Source: Opeltia flavorubescens
Taxonomy: Eukaryota > Ascomycota > Lecanoromycetes > Teloschistales > Teloschistaceae
Length of the DNA stretch: 64,000 nt
Direction: 5' to 3'
Assembly (NCBI GenBank): GCA_000442125.1
Contig: KE546977.1
Coordinates: forward strand, 248,001 to 312,000
Part shown: one piece after another, positions 1 to 10,512 of the stretch
How positions within the stretch are numbered: the stretch's first letter is position 1
Layout: every line of letters starts with the position of its first letter
Program-made: the position numbers and the translations under genes
Notes under the pieces: model-generated
Seen by the model: the letters and a program-made list of their open reading frames with translations, nothing else
What the model was told of the DNA's origin: nothing
The model's database searches: none

Positions 1-1556
1 ATTATCAGCTTTGCTCTTAATGCAGTGTAGCTACTTAAAATTTTCGAGCAATGAAGCTACTCGAGCATCTGCTCCAATCATTTCTATTGGAGACTAAATT
101 TGACCGCAGAAATCTCTCACTTTGCCACAAACCTTTTCATCTTTCACTTTGGACCAAGCTATCCACAGTAAAGCTCATATGCTTCGTGGACCATAACATG
201 GTAGTCTCGTCTCTCCGCCACAAGTAGCTGCTTCTCTAGAACCCTTTTAGCCTGCCAATTGAATACTCCTATTACATCAGGCTTTGCGTTTACCAGCCGA
301 CGGTTGAGGACAAAATCCAGATCCGGCGAGGAATCGGGATTTCCTCTACTCATTCAGTGGGTAGGGGACAATGATAGGAAATCTAGGAATAATCCAAATA
401 TGAGAAATCGATACACCAACTTCAAAATAACCGAGCTGATATACTGAACCGCATGGGATACTCGAATGTATACCGGCAAATTTGGGGAGTTTGTTGATGA
501 CGAAACTGCTAGCATGTGAAGCCCTCTACAATTCTTTTAGTCTTTCCATCGAAGTATACTTATTATTTCAACGTCTTTGCGCATCTGATTACTCCTGATA
601 CCATTTCAGGATGTCTAAGTGTTCATTAATAGTTTTGATATGATACAGTGGTATATCCGTCAACTTCACCGATTATATCGTGGTGGCCGGAGAATGGATC
701 TGCAAGGATATCTTAAGTACTTATACCCCACATTCTGTGCTCATAATCCTGCTGCGTGGTCTGACTACGCTGATAGTAAACTTGGTAGATCGATAATGTC
801 TCTTCCCAGCATTTCTTATTTCGGACCTGATTGGCAGTGGTAGGCAACACGTTCAAGGACTGTTGGTCTTGACCAATGCTCGTCATCTAGCCAGGCTGTT
901 GATACTGCATTGAGATCGGTGCAAAAATCTACGGAAAATGATCGCACCATCAACTGTTGTGTATCGGTGTCGCGCACGTTGGCCAAAACCAGATTGACTA
1001 AACAGGAGCATGGTAAGCTCTCCCAATTGACGGGTTCTACACGCTACCGCCGTGGGGTGGCTCAAGCAGCTCCTCGAGGTACGGATATTCATCGAAAAGA
1101 AAAAGGATAAAAAAGATAGAGCAACAGTAGGTAATAACGCAGCCTAAAAGGCCACTTCGGCGTATATCTTCGTCTGTGGAGAAAAACCCGGAAAGGAAAA
1201 ATCTTTCCGAACATTTTGGCTTCCTCATCATGCCTAAGGACTGGATAAAGTATGGTGAGATTCTCGGGAATCGGACAAGTGATATCTCACTGGACGGTGT
1301 TGGGTCCAGGACAGCCTTGGATGAACGAGGCTGAAGGATCGAACACACATATCTGGACCGAATGGAGCGCGATACCATCAAATGAGATTATGGCTCCTTC
1401 ATCCTTCCATTCCTTCATGCACCTGTGATGCACAAAACCGAAATGGGGCACTGGCTCCCGCGAAAGGCTGAGATTCCCCTTTATCATTCAGTAATCTGGT
1501 ATCATTCTCTCCTTGCTCTGAATCAATCTAGGATCTCTTTGANCTCGATTGTTACG
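1..1556. other. No gene recognised
   Basis: Only short open frames without recognisable protein features occur here, on both strands. The last 130 bases are open in frame with the downstream glycosyltransferase but contain an ambiguous base at 1543, and probably form its 5' leader. Confidence 0.5.
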
Positions 1557-2876
1557 ATGAACGACCATGAGATGCAGAGAAAGCTCAATACTCCCCTTCT
1601 CCTGCGCCAGATCCGTACCGAAATCTTTGTGTACTTTTATCGACTCGTGACTACTGCAGCTGGAAGGACTTTTCTCGGCTTTCTCCTTCTCTATTTGCTG
1701 CTCATACAAGTCTGCCGACATACCTTCTATCGCGATCCTACCTCTGTTTTCTTCGATCCATCGAGAGCCTACAACCATATCTACTCCTCGCAGCGTCAAC
1801 AAGAGGCCGACAACTTCATCCAAACCTTCAACGACTCCAGCCCAAGAGATAAGGACAAAACGGTCACCTCCGGATATACAATGTGCCTCGGTGTAGCTAC
1901 CGTGGAGCGGTCTGATGAACAGTATATTCGCTCAGCATTCGGCTCCTTGATGGAAGGCCTCGCAGAAGATGAGAGGAGGAACCTATACACCATTGTGTTG
2001 ATCGGCCACACCGAACCACAGCGTCATCCAATCTACCACGAACCATGGTTAAGAGGACTCTCCGATGAAGTTCTTACCTACGACAATCTGACCACGGAGC
2101 AATTCGATCTCCTGTCGGAGTGGGAAAAAGAGAAGGATTACCGGAGGAAGGCCATATTTGATTACACCTTCCTCCTTGAGAACAGTATCAATTCAGGGGC
2201 GTCCTGGATTGCTATGATCGAGGACGATACTCTTGCCGTGAGGGGATGGTATACACGTACGATGAATGCGCTGGATGTAGCTGATTCCAAGAGTTATGAG
2301 TGGCTATACCTCCGCCTGTTCTTCACTGAGCAATTCCTTGGCTGGAACAGCGAGTTCTGGCTCACATACCTGTTAGTGTCGATTTCTATCGTTGTCGCAG
2401 TCGGGCTATCACTGTTGATTCTTCGTGTGCTTAGTCTCCATAGATCCATTTCTAACTGGACTATCCTTACCGCTTGCTTCGTCTACACACCAGCCTGCAT
2501 ATTACTGTACTTCATGGCTGGACGAATATCCATGCGTCCACTGACCCCCGGTGTCCACGAGATGCCAAATTTTGGCTGCTGCGCGCAGGGATTTGTCTTC
2601 CCTAAAAATTCCGCAGCTCGTGTGGTCAGTAAGCTAAAAGAGATCAAGGGCGGAGGATTTGTAGACATGATCATCGAGGAATGGGCGAATGCGGAGCAAC
2701 TCACACGTTTCGCCGTTATACCAAGTCTTCTGCAACATATCGGTGATCATAGCTCCAAGGGCGATGGTTTTGCACCGAATCAGCCTATGTCGGTGGCTGA
2801 GACGATATTCAACTTTGGTTTTGAATTGTATGAACGGCGGGGAGATCAAGTAAGACATCCTGTTGGCGGCGGATGA
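1557..2876 (+). CDS. PGAP4-like Golgi glycosyltransferase (fungal type)
   Basis: The 439-residue product resembles the fungal branch of the PGAP4/TMEM246 family, Golgi enzymes that in animals add GalNAc to GPI anchors. An N-terminal signal anchor lies near residues 38-52. A GT-A-like region follows, with the acidic metal-site candidate IEDDT near residue 221. Two hydrophobic segments near residues 265-290 and 300-321 form a hairpin inserted inside the catalytic domain, which is the hallmark of PGAP4. The start chosen is the ATG at 1557. An open frame continues upstream to 1428 but crosses the ambiguous base at 1543 and looks unlike protein. The last eight residues follow a possible GTAAGA donor, so the true C-terminus could be a small extra exon. 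The substrate in fungi is inferred, not shown. Confidence 0.7.
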   Translation: MNDHEMQRKLNTPLLLRQIRTEIFVYFYRLVTTAAGRTFLGFLLLYLLLIQVCRHTFYRDPTSVFFDPSRAYNHIYSSQRQQEADNFIQTFNDSSPRDKDKTVTSGYTMCLGVATVERSDEQYIRSAFGSLMEGLAEDERRNLYTIVLIGHTEPQRHPIYHEPWLRGLSDEVLTYDNLTTEQFDLLSEWEKEKDYRRKAIFDYTFLLENSINSGASWIAMIEDDTLAVRGWYTRTMNALDVADSKSYEWLYLRLFFTEQFLGWNSEFWLTYLLVSISIVVAVGLSLLILRVLSLHRSISNWTILTACFVYTPACILLYFMAGRISMRPLTPGVHEMPNFGCCAQGFVFPKNSAARVVSKLKEIKGGGFVDMIIEEWANAEQLTRFAVIPSLLQHIGDHSSKGDGFAPNQPMSVAETIFNFGFELYERRGDQVRHPVGGG

Positions 2877-3552
2877 GCACCCATCCCGAATATGGGAGTA
2901 TCGCTGGACTCTGCACGAGGATTTTAGACTTGGCCAATCTCGTCGTGGCGCCCATCCATTTCGTAGAGGATCCTATCAGTCGAGACAGCATCAATAACTC
3001 AAAGTGCAGTCTAGGACTGCATCGGTAGGGCTTTGTCATTCGACTTTAGGACCAAAAGAATTTACGTACACCTGTACGTTACTCACTGCTGCGAAAAAAC
3101 ACGTGCGAGCCTCAACTTCCACTTCACATGAACTACTAATCTTGCTCTACCATTGTCCAACCTTTACCAGATGCCCATTTCTCCGACTGCGTAACTCGTT
3201 ACATCAGGACTACTCAAAGGCGTCGAAGAGTCCCATGCCAAGAATCGTGCTATTAAAGTAGCTGCTTCTGTGCAGTCAGGTTGAGATTGAAGGATGCATA
3301 CCCTATATACTCTATACTTTACACGCCCCATCTATCCGCTCTCGAATTACCACCTTCATGACATGCAGCTCCAGAAAGTCGTTTCCGTGGGACCCTAAGC
3401 ATATGGCGTATGTATTATATGGAACGATTATTTGGTTCATTGACTTGGACACATCCAGTACTTCCACATTATTTCCCCCAAGAAACCCCCCAAGAAATGG
3501 GATCATCCAGCATAGGTGAAGCGTTCCGAACACAATTGGTTTGATATACTCG
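2877..3552. other. No gene recognised
   Basis: Intergenic space between two genes that converge here, so it holds both 3' untranslated regions. I see no coding pattern. Confidence 0.5.
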
Positions 3553-4754
3553 CTACTTCCTGCTCGCATAGAATCTTTCGATTGCTTTATCGCCGTTTAT
3601 GTTTCCAATAACCTGAAGACTCTTATCTGTAGCCATGCTTTTTCCATATGTATTGCTCCTCGTCAAGCCGCTTGAGCCGGCATAATCTGAACTGTTCTGA
3701 TCCCCTGCATGCTGCGTTGCGTCAATCGTGGAAGAGACCACGTCGTAAGAATGGCCTGGGCGATGTTCATTCGGCGTAGATCCAGACGTGTGTTGCAAAC
3801 TACCGGAACCGCTGTTCTTGGTAGCAGAGGTCGTCACTTGCGCATGGTTCGATGCACTAGTGTTGGATCTCTCAGCGGCTGAGTTTCCAGGATAGCCTGC
3901 GTACTGCAGGGAGTTGAGAGTGGCTGGTTCATCACCCCAGCGGTGGCCGAGCCGATCGACGGTGGTAGCTGCCCCAGATTGTAGATCATGCCCTTTTGGA
4001 GAATTATTCATGGTCCATTGAATTAGCCAATTCTCATACCTCGCTCATCTGGAGCCTTTTCCTGCGTCTCGCGCTGCGATCTGACCCTCATTGGAATCTC
4101 TTGACCACCTAAATAGCGTGAAGGCTGCAACGACCCATCAGCACCAATACTATGACTGGAGGGGCACTTTTATGTCGTAGCCTGGTAATTTTGTCTGGTC
4201 TGGTGGAAGGGAGCTGAAACTTTTTGTCGTTGGGTTCAGAGGTGGGCTAAACTCACTGGAGCGCTTGCGCCACAAGAAGGATGTTGTGACATTCTGTCGC
4301 TAGAGAAGGTATTGATACTTTCTTGAATGTTGAGAAGGAGGTCGGTATTGACAGCACCAATGCACAGCCTTAGGGTGCTTTTTTCTCTTTCTAGCTTGTC
4401 AAGGCTGATAAGAACCTCTTTCTCAGCGAGGCCGTTCAGGATAGACCAATACTTCCACACAAGGTTTCGAGTATATTTGTTCACCAGCTCCTGGAGCAGA
4501 TTGTATAGAACTTGAGCTTCTAAGAGGGTGGCTTGGAGCTGACGATGGATTGCGGGTGACCAAAGAGATTCGTGCCTTTCGATTAAGGTGGTCGTTTGAA
4601 TAAGTTCTTGGACTTGTTTGAGATGACCTTTGGTTCGCGACGATGTGTTCTGAAGCGCTGAACATACCTCATCAAGATGTAGTACGATCTTGATGCCGTA
4701 GGCAGCTAGCTGAGTGGCACTTGCGAGGACACCAAGCGTTTCAATTCCCGACAT
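3553..4754 (-). CDS. SesA/HeLo-like effector with C-terminal amyloid-motif repeats
   Basis: Three exons join in phase: 4754-4257, 4124-4040 and 3992-3553, giving 340 residues. Residues 1 to about 150 are mostly helical and begin MSGIETLGVLASATQLAAYG, the style of fungal NLR-associated N-terminal domains (SesA, HeLo, NACHT-N). In known members these helical domains execute or trigger cell death. A Ser/Thr/Asn-rich tail follows with three 22-residue repeats starting at H211, H275 and N308, plus a weaker one near 251-269. Each full repeat has H/N at position 0, A/S at +11 and G at +16, usually followed by N or D, which is the spacing of both HET-s prion-domain repeats. The second intron (47 nt, GTATGAG...GGCTAATTC...AAAAG) is strong. 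The first (132 nt) is less certain. The divergent ankyrin gene at 5741 carries the matching motif. The cell-death role is inferred. Confidence 0.68.
3592..3945 (-). repeat. Tandem HET-s-like (HRAM) amyloid motifs, protein-level
   Basis: This stretch encodes residues 211-328 of the SesA-like protein. Aligned without gaps, the repeats begin HRWGDEPAT, HSYDVVSST and NTYGKSMAT and end SLQYAGYPG, ATQHAGDQN and SLQVIGNING. The glycine falls exactly 16 residues after the first H/N in all three, as in HET-s R1 (N226/G242) and R2 (N262/G278). The small residue at +11 corresponds to HET-s A237/S273 in the amyloid core. The nucleotide repeats are too diverged to be a recent duplication. Confidence 0.65.
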
Positions 4755-5740
4755 GGGGGTCTCTTATTTATCAGCTGCTTGAGGTTCAGCCTCATCCAAA
4801 TCGCTGAGAAGAGTTGGCTTGATAACTTATCTTCATGTCATACAGGTCGTGAGGCTCTTCTCTATGATGAGTTGAGTCTGACATGCATGACCAATAGTCC
4901 ACCCAATCAGCAGCGAGGAAGCTGTAGCCGGGCGTCATCATTCGTAGCCTGATTGCAGCTCATTGGCTTGTTCCTCCTCAGCCGGAAGCTTCAATGTTGT
5001 GTTGAAGTGATCCGAAGAACAAAATCTCGAGTATCCCCGCTTGAGAAAAGGATGATCTATGGAAGTAGAAATATTTCAGGGCCCTATGACGCTCAATTCA
5101 ATAGCAAGGCTCTACTAATAATATGGCACTGACAAATCGGACAACTCGATATGAGACCTTTAAATCACCTTCCATTGCAACCGAGGGTCGATAGGGGCTC
5201 TGGCCAGACCCTTTCATATTACTAAATACAATCTCACTTGCTAAAACGATGATTCGCTGGCCCATTAGTACTAGCTGCTACAAAGGCAGATGAGCTCTGA
5301 TTATGATACGAATTGCATGCGTCGAGCACACTCATTGGGCTCTACACGGTGCACACCTCGGTTTCTTATTATTATTTATGCTAGCATACTGCATGAAACC
5401 ATACTTTCCTAGAGCGCAGGCGGATGTCGAAGTAGTTCAGTAGGGTTTAGCGTGTGTTGACATAACAACGCTTACAATGCGAACCTAGGCACCCAGGCAA
5501 AAGCAGGCAAAAGTAGGCGGCCCCACACACTTCACTCAAGCACTTTTTACGCTCTCGATTTCGATCCGGAGCCTGCATCCCTCCAGTATGTTCCCTAGTC
5601 TCCCAAGCGCTTATTTGCTGCCTTGAAAATGATCGAACATTCCATCAGCCTCACAGGCATGCATCATATCAGCCTTATCTAGATCCTTAGCTGCACTATA
5701 AGGCTAGCACACGACATAAAGGCATTAGACTCGAATAATC
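4755..5740. promoter_or_regulatory. Shared divergent intergenic region of the amyloid pair
   Basis: This 986-bp region separates the divergent SesA-like and ankyrin genes and must hold both promoters. No specific operator is recognised. A small imperfect repeat of AGGCAAAAGC type (about 2.5 copies) lies near 5498-5522. No coding pattern is visible. Confidence 0.5.
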
Positions 5741-7293
5741 ATGACCCCACACCAGGAACCACAAGGTCACATCTATGGAGTCAACGCTTCGTATGGTCAA
5801 TCCATGCTGCATGCTGGAGATGTCCATGGAAACATAACCACGACAAACAGTAAATGCCCTCCACTAGTACAAGTTGGAAGACTTCATGGCTAATCAGAAC
5901 GCTCCACTGGCATTTGATAGACTATGAAAAAGAGCTGGGCGGAATATTCTCCAAATTGACCGCGGGAGAGCGCCAGAGGAAGCTTCTCGAGATCGCTCGC
6001 ACGGGACAGGAAATTCGCTTGAGATTTATGCTCCGACTGGACATTGACCTCGAGTATAAAAGTCCAGTGGGCAACACAGCTTTACACGAAGCACTCCTTC
6101 ATACGAAACCTGAGTGTGCTAGGCTTCTCATCACTCACGGAGCGGACGTCAATAGTTGTGGAGAGAAGGGATATACTCCGCTGATCTTGAGCGCTGAAGA
6201 CAATGACCAAGAGACCACAGAACTACTGCTGAAAAATGGCGCAGTTGTAGAAAGTTACGACTACCAAGGTTTAAGTCCACTAATGAAAGCATCTCGAGGT
6301 GGACATCAGACAATAGTTCACAATCTAGTCGAAAAAGGGGCCAACGTCAAGACAGTTGATATGTACGGATGGACAGCTTTGCTCTACGCGGCCAACAATG
6401 GCCACCAAGATGTCGTTCGCGATCTGTGCAAATACGGCTCTGATTTAGAAGCGAGAGGACCAGATGGACGGACAGCGCTCATGCGAGCTGCTCTCGAAGG
6501 ACATGCTGATGTAGTCGCTCTTCTACTCGAGGTGGGAGCAAACCCTCATGTAAACACGTACCAAGGATGGACACCGTTGCTTGACGCGGCAGATCGCGGA
6601 CACTTTTATGTTGCCCAGAGACTACTCCCTAGACGAATAGATCTAGAGGCGATGGGAGGTTCAACAAAGTGGACAGCATTGTTACGAGCTGCTTGCCGCG
6701 GACATACTGACATGGTCACCTTACTACTCATAAGAGGGGCGAACCCTCAGGCAGCAACTTCTGGGGGATGGACATCTTTACACTTCGCCTCAAAGCGTGC
6801 GGATTTGGCCGTCTCCGAAGATCTCCTTGAATGCCAATNTAATCTATCGAGCGACAATTCAGAGGAATGGCAGGCAGTGGTACAAGTTCCTGATAGCGAT
6901 GCTTTCAACGTAGTCGCTCTGCTGCTCAGATCAGGAGCTAATCCTCAAGCAAAGACTCAAGGCGGATTGACAGCACTAATGCTGGCGGCTTCGAACGGTT
7001 TGATCGGTGTCGTACAAGAACTCCTACGCCACAGGCCCGGTATTGATGACACGGACAGACATGGACAGACAGCCCTGATGTATGCTGCGCTCAATGGACG
7101 CAATGACGTGGCTCAAAAGCTCTTAGTCAATGGTGCAAATCCAGCGATGAAAAATATCGCGGGACAAAGACCTGAACAGATAGCCTTTGAAGCAGGACAT
7201 GAAGCCTTGGCTGGAATGCTACAGGAGGCAGCAAAGAGTACGAAAGCAGAGAAGGTGTCATATAGGCTCGAAAGACTCAACGTCAACCAATGA
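5741..7293 (+). CDS. Ankyrin-repeat protein with N-terminal amyloid motif
   Basis: Exon 1 is 5741-5849 and exon 2 is 5921-7293. The 71-nt intron has a GTAAAT donor, a CTAAT branch site and a GATAG acceptor, and the product has 493 residues. Exon 1 encodes almost only the motif at residues 10-31 (HIYGVNASYG, then QSMLHAGDVHGN): H10, S21, G26, D27 and G30 match the spacing of HET-s repeats and of the neighbouring gene. A short helical linker (about 38-75) follows, then roughly 11-12 ankyrin repeats to about residue 475. The first is clear at TALHEALLHTKPECARLLI. No P-loop, NACHT or NB-ARC domain is present, so this would be a repeat sensor coupled directly to an amyloid motif. An ambiguous base at 6839 affects one codon. 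Ligand recognition and signalling are inferred from architecture. Confidence 0.78.
5768..5833 (+). repeat. Single HET-s-like (HRAM) motif, protein-level
   Basis: Encodes residues 10-31 of the ankyrin protein. Position 0 is H, +11 is S, +16 is G, +17 is D and +20 is G. The effector's last repeat has N, S, G, N and G at these positions. HET-s R2 also has S, G, N and G at +11, +16, +17 and +20. Confidence 0.65.
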
Positions 7294-8748
7294 CACCGTA
7301 CCTCCGTCCCTTTCGAATCAACGCGCTAGGCATGTCGAATTTTTATTCATTGTATGTACATCTCAGTACACGATTTCTTTATGCAAGCAAGCCTCTAAGA
7401 TAGATTGGGACAAATTGGCAACGCTAACAATGCTCCGAGGTATACGTTAGATATAGTGCTCCCCTATACTCCTTATACTCCTGTCAAATTTTTATTTGTA
7501 TACTCCTCTTTGTTCCTCTCCTACTCCCGACCTTCCCTACTCCCAGAAGTTGCTGTCACAATACACAATATATCGACTATAAGAACCATAGATGAAGAAG
7601 CTCGAACAAAACGAAGNGAAAATCCTTTACAGCAGGAGATCCGGGTATAATAGAGACTAAAACGATAGAAAAAAGACTATATACCTAGTAATCTACCTTT
7701 ACGATGAAAAGTTTTGTCGCGCTTACCCATACAGTAAAAAAGCAGAGTACGACCTAGCGGCCCCCGTCAATACTCATTAGTATACAACTTATGTTTCGGC
7801 TCTAAGTATGTATAAAGGATCGGGAGACGAATAGATTAACAAGATCAAGCCGAATTCTAGAAGTGTTACATAGTAGAAGCATCAAAAAAACCTTGCTACC
7901 CCAACTTCCAGCCTGCAATTAAGCGTCCAGCTGGTTTGAAACCAGAACGTCAAGCCTAGGACACGGATTTTTGCGTAGATAATATCTCATGAATGCCGTG
8001 AAATCCAATCTAAAGTGACGGAAGATCTGTACATCGATTATAACTTCTCTTCTCTAGTCAATGATCCGAAGACATGCCATGAAACCAAGCCGGAGGTGGG
8101 CCTCATCAACGTTGATCTCAAAGAACATCCAGAGCCAAGAAACTCCGCTACGCTGGGACAGCTATGGCAGGTTATCTCCAAGGAAAAAATGGGTTAACCT
8201 AAGGCTCATCTATAAATTGATAAGGCTAATAAGAACCCATTAGGTATGCTTAGAGCTCCATTCATTCACGTGGAACACATCAACGATACACTTGTGAATT
8301 GCCATTATTCCCTAGATGCCGTACCCTCTGATCAAAGTCACGAAAGGCCATTAGCCACACCGAAAAGCGCTTTTCAATATCATCAAGGGCCTTCCTCGTC
8401 AATTGAATCCGATACACACAGCACAGCTGCCAGTGAGGGTACTCCGATGCATACTGATTGGCTGTCCGAGCGTACAGCCTTGCACGAAACATTATCTTCG
8501 ACTCCACGGTTGTGATGGCCACGGCATCACACGTCCTAGGACCCTTCAACTATCGAGATATCAGTGGGGTTGCGTAGTTCGTCGCCTTTTGGAAGCCTAT
8601 TAGTAGTCGAGTCATTTCGAGTTGGAAAGTGTAGGTTGGACTATGTCCTCTCCGTTATTCTGATCTCTTACCACTGACCGCTCTGCTCAAGCTGTCTGAG
8701 CAGCCTCTACAAGAAGGAGAGATAGATGCGCACCTGACGCCAGGAGTG
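7294..8748. other. No gene recognised; AT-rich patch
   Basis: About 7430-7910 is visibly AT-rich and rich in TA dinucleotides compared with its surroundings. That would fit decayed repeat DNA altered by repeat-induced point mutation, but no element family can be named. The remainder (8000-8600) holds short overlapping frames with no protein features. An ambiguous base lies at 7617. Confidence 0.35.
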
Positions 8749-9687
8749 TTAACCCATTTCGTATTGACACGCACGGCCATCAACCTCATTGACGTGTATC
8801 TCATCAAGTTCTTGCTGGCCTGACGTATCTGCTTTGACCGTGCTCATGGACGCTATCATTTGGAATTGTCGATGAATTTTCGATTCTTTTTCGAGCTTCA
8901 GCTTGAATTTCGTCGTCTGCCGTTTTTGGAAGTAAAAAGCGACAAGCGCCGCACATGCTGCCGCTAACATCGGTATGCCAATACCAGCCCCGATGGCTAG
9001 CTTTTCCGATTGGTCACAATGCGTCTCATGGTCTGCGATGGCAGTACGGGTTGTACAGGGAATTGGGTTGGGTGACCCGGTCGATCGTGTCTCCGAAATT
9101 ACGGTAGATGTCATGGTAAATGTACGAGCGCTTGACAGCGTGCAGTTTGGATTCCGCCCGCCGGAAGATCGGTCGAAGATGAGTTCTGCAGACGGGATCG
9201 GAAATGGTTGATCTGAACCGTTGTTCTTGTAATGGCACCGTTTTGTCGTGATGTTGAAGTCCATGCAGCAAAAGAGGTCAGACCAGCCTGCATTGCTGCT
9301 AACAGTTGGTGCCTGAGTAATAACACAGCCTCCGCCTCCGTTCTCTGGCCAGCACGCGAGTATGAGCTCTTTGGCTGCCCGACGTGATTCAGGGTTCCTC
9401 GAATTAAAAGACGTACCATCTATACACAACCTAGAACAAGCCGGACTTGACCAGGTTGCATCAGTACAGCTTCCTCGCGTCACGGATTGAACGCCGCCGA
9501 CTTGGAAACAGAGACCGTTGCTAAGACAAATATCCTTAGAACCGCAACAGTGACTGTCCGCCGCTGATGCGTCACACGGAGTATCGGCTGTTTGTTGATT
9601 TCCATCGGGATAATAGCAAGCTTTCACCGCACTGGCGACGCGGACCAGTTGGATGGTCAAGATAAATATCTCCAACAAGCTCATCAT
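8749..9687 (-). CDS. Cysteine-rich single-pass membrane protein
   Basis: A 312-residue product encoded without introns. A signal peptide (residues 1-20) precedes an ectodomain rich in cysteine: CYYPDG, CCGS, CLSNGLC, then SCTDATWSSPACSRLC at 74-88, and a second CC cluster at 140-141. A Ser/Thr stretch (about 185-215) leads to a transmembrane helix at 231-253 (after KLAIGAGIG), then a basic stop-transfer QKR and a cytoplasmic tail of about 55 residues. This topology is typical of fungal wall or surface sensors, though no ligand can be given. The cysteine framework is shared with the gene at 53568-54560, so the two are paralogues. The insert at residues 95-130 is poorly conserved and could hide a small in-frame intron. 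Confidence 0.7.
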   Translation of the reverse strand: MMSLLEIFILTIQLVRVASAVKACYYPDGNQQTADTPCDASAADSHCCGSKDICLSNGLCFQVGGVQSVTRGSCTDATWSSPACSRLCIDGTSFNSRNPESRRAAKELILACWPENGGGGCVITQAPTVSSNAGWSDLFCCMDFNITTKRCHYKNNGSDQPFPIPSAELIFDRSSGGRNPNCTLSSARTFTMTSTVISETRSTGSPNPIPCTTRTAIADHETHCDQSEKLAIGAGIGIPMLAAACAALVAFYFQKRQTTKFKLKLEKESKIHRQFQMIASMSTVKADTSGQQELDEIHVNEVDGRACQYEMG

Positions 9688-10512
9688 ACAAAATCTTACG
9701 AATTCCCCAAATCCAAGTCTGGAATCGAGAGATGGGAGCGAAAACTTGTAAGGGCCCCATCTAAAAGGCTATGAAGTGGAACACTTATAGTCGCAGAAAT
9801 TCTCTTGCCTCATGAGGTGGTGTCTGCATGCAGATCTTGGAATGGAGTAATTGGAGCGGAAGAGGGACAAAACTCATTCCATCAAGGATGGATGGCAAGT
9901 TTGCAGCTCTACTCTGCAACAAATGAAATCTGGCATGCGTGGCACATCACTGAGTGCTCAGCCAATTGTCTCCGCAAATGGCGACCAGGACGCCGTACTG
10001 AGCGTCAACATTGCAGCCAGGCTGCAGTTTAATGGCTGTTTTCTCCGAAATCAAAGGCTTCAATGCTATGCTTGACAGAGGCAGAGATCTACCAAGCACA
10101 ATCAGAGAATGTACCTACTCGAGATCCGAAACAAGGCAGCCTTGCCTCTTATTTCCGGAGCTGATCCGCGGCGTAGTCAGGAGAGGACAGCCTCACGAAA
10201 ATTGTCTGGTCCAGGATCGACATCGTGAAGGAACCTCGTTGACATACGAAGCAATGAAAGGGTCCGAAAATTGATCTGAATTTTTCCGAGATGTTTGAAA
10301 ACGAAATCACTCAATAATTGAGTTCGGTGGAAAGTGCTTTACATACTCACATTATTTCGCTACACGTCGTAAAACGCTCTTCGACTCACTGTGTCCGGTT
10401 TGTCGCTCTCCATTGAATATCGTGCAAGTTGAGAAATCGTTATATGGGTCGACCAGCCTTCACTGTAGACCTGATTACCAAAGGCACAACAGTTGGTTTA
10501 TCCTCGCAGAGA
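9688..10512. other. No gene recognised
   Basis: Lies between the promoter of the cysteine-rich membrane protein and the 3' end of the C2H2 gene. Short frames only. Confidence 0.45.

Noticed and set aside
4125-4256. Part of the SesA-like gene's first intron read as coding (SIGADGSLQ in frame with exon 2)
   Set aside because: It resembles the repeats, but an acceptor that would include it (4160s) does not fit the phase of exon 1. Left as intron, with some uncertainty.
5854-5920. Ankyrin gene starting at ATG 5854
   Set aside because: That start lies inside the intron 5850-5920. The exon from 5741 gives a phase-consistent splice and a meaningful motif.
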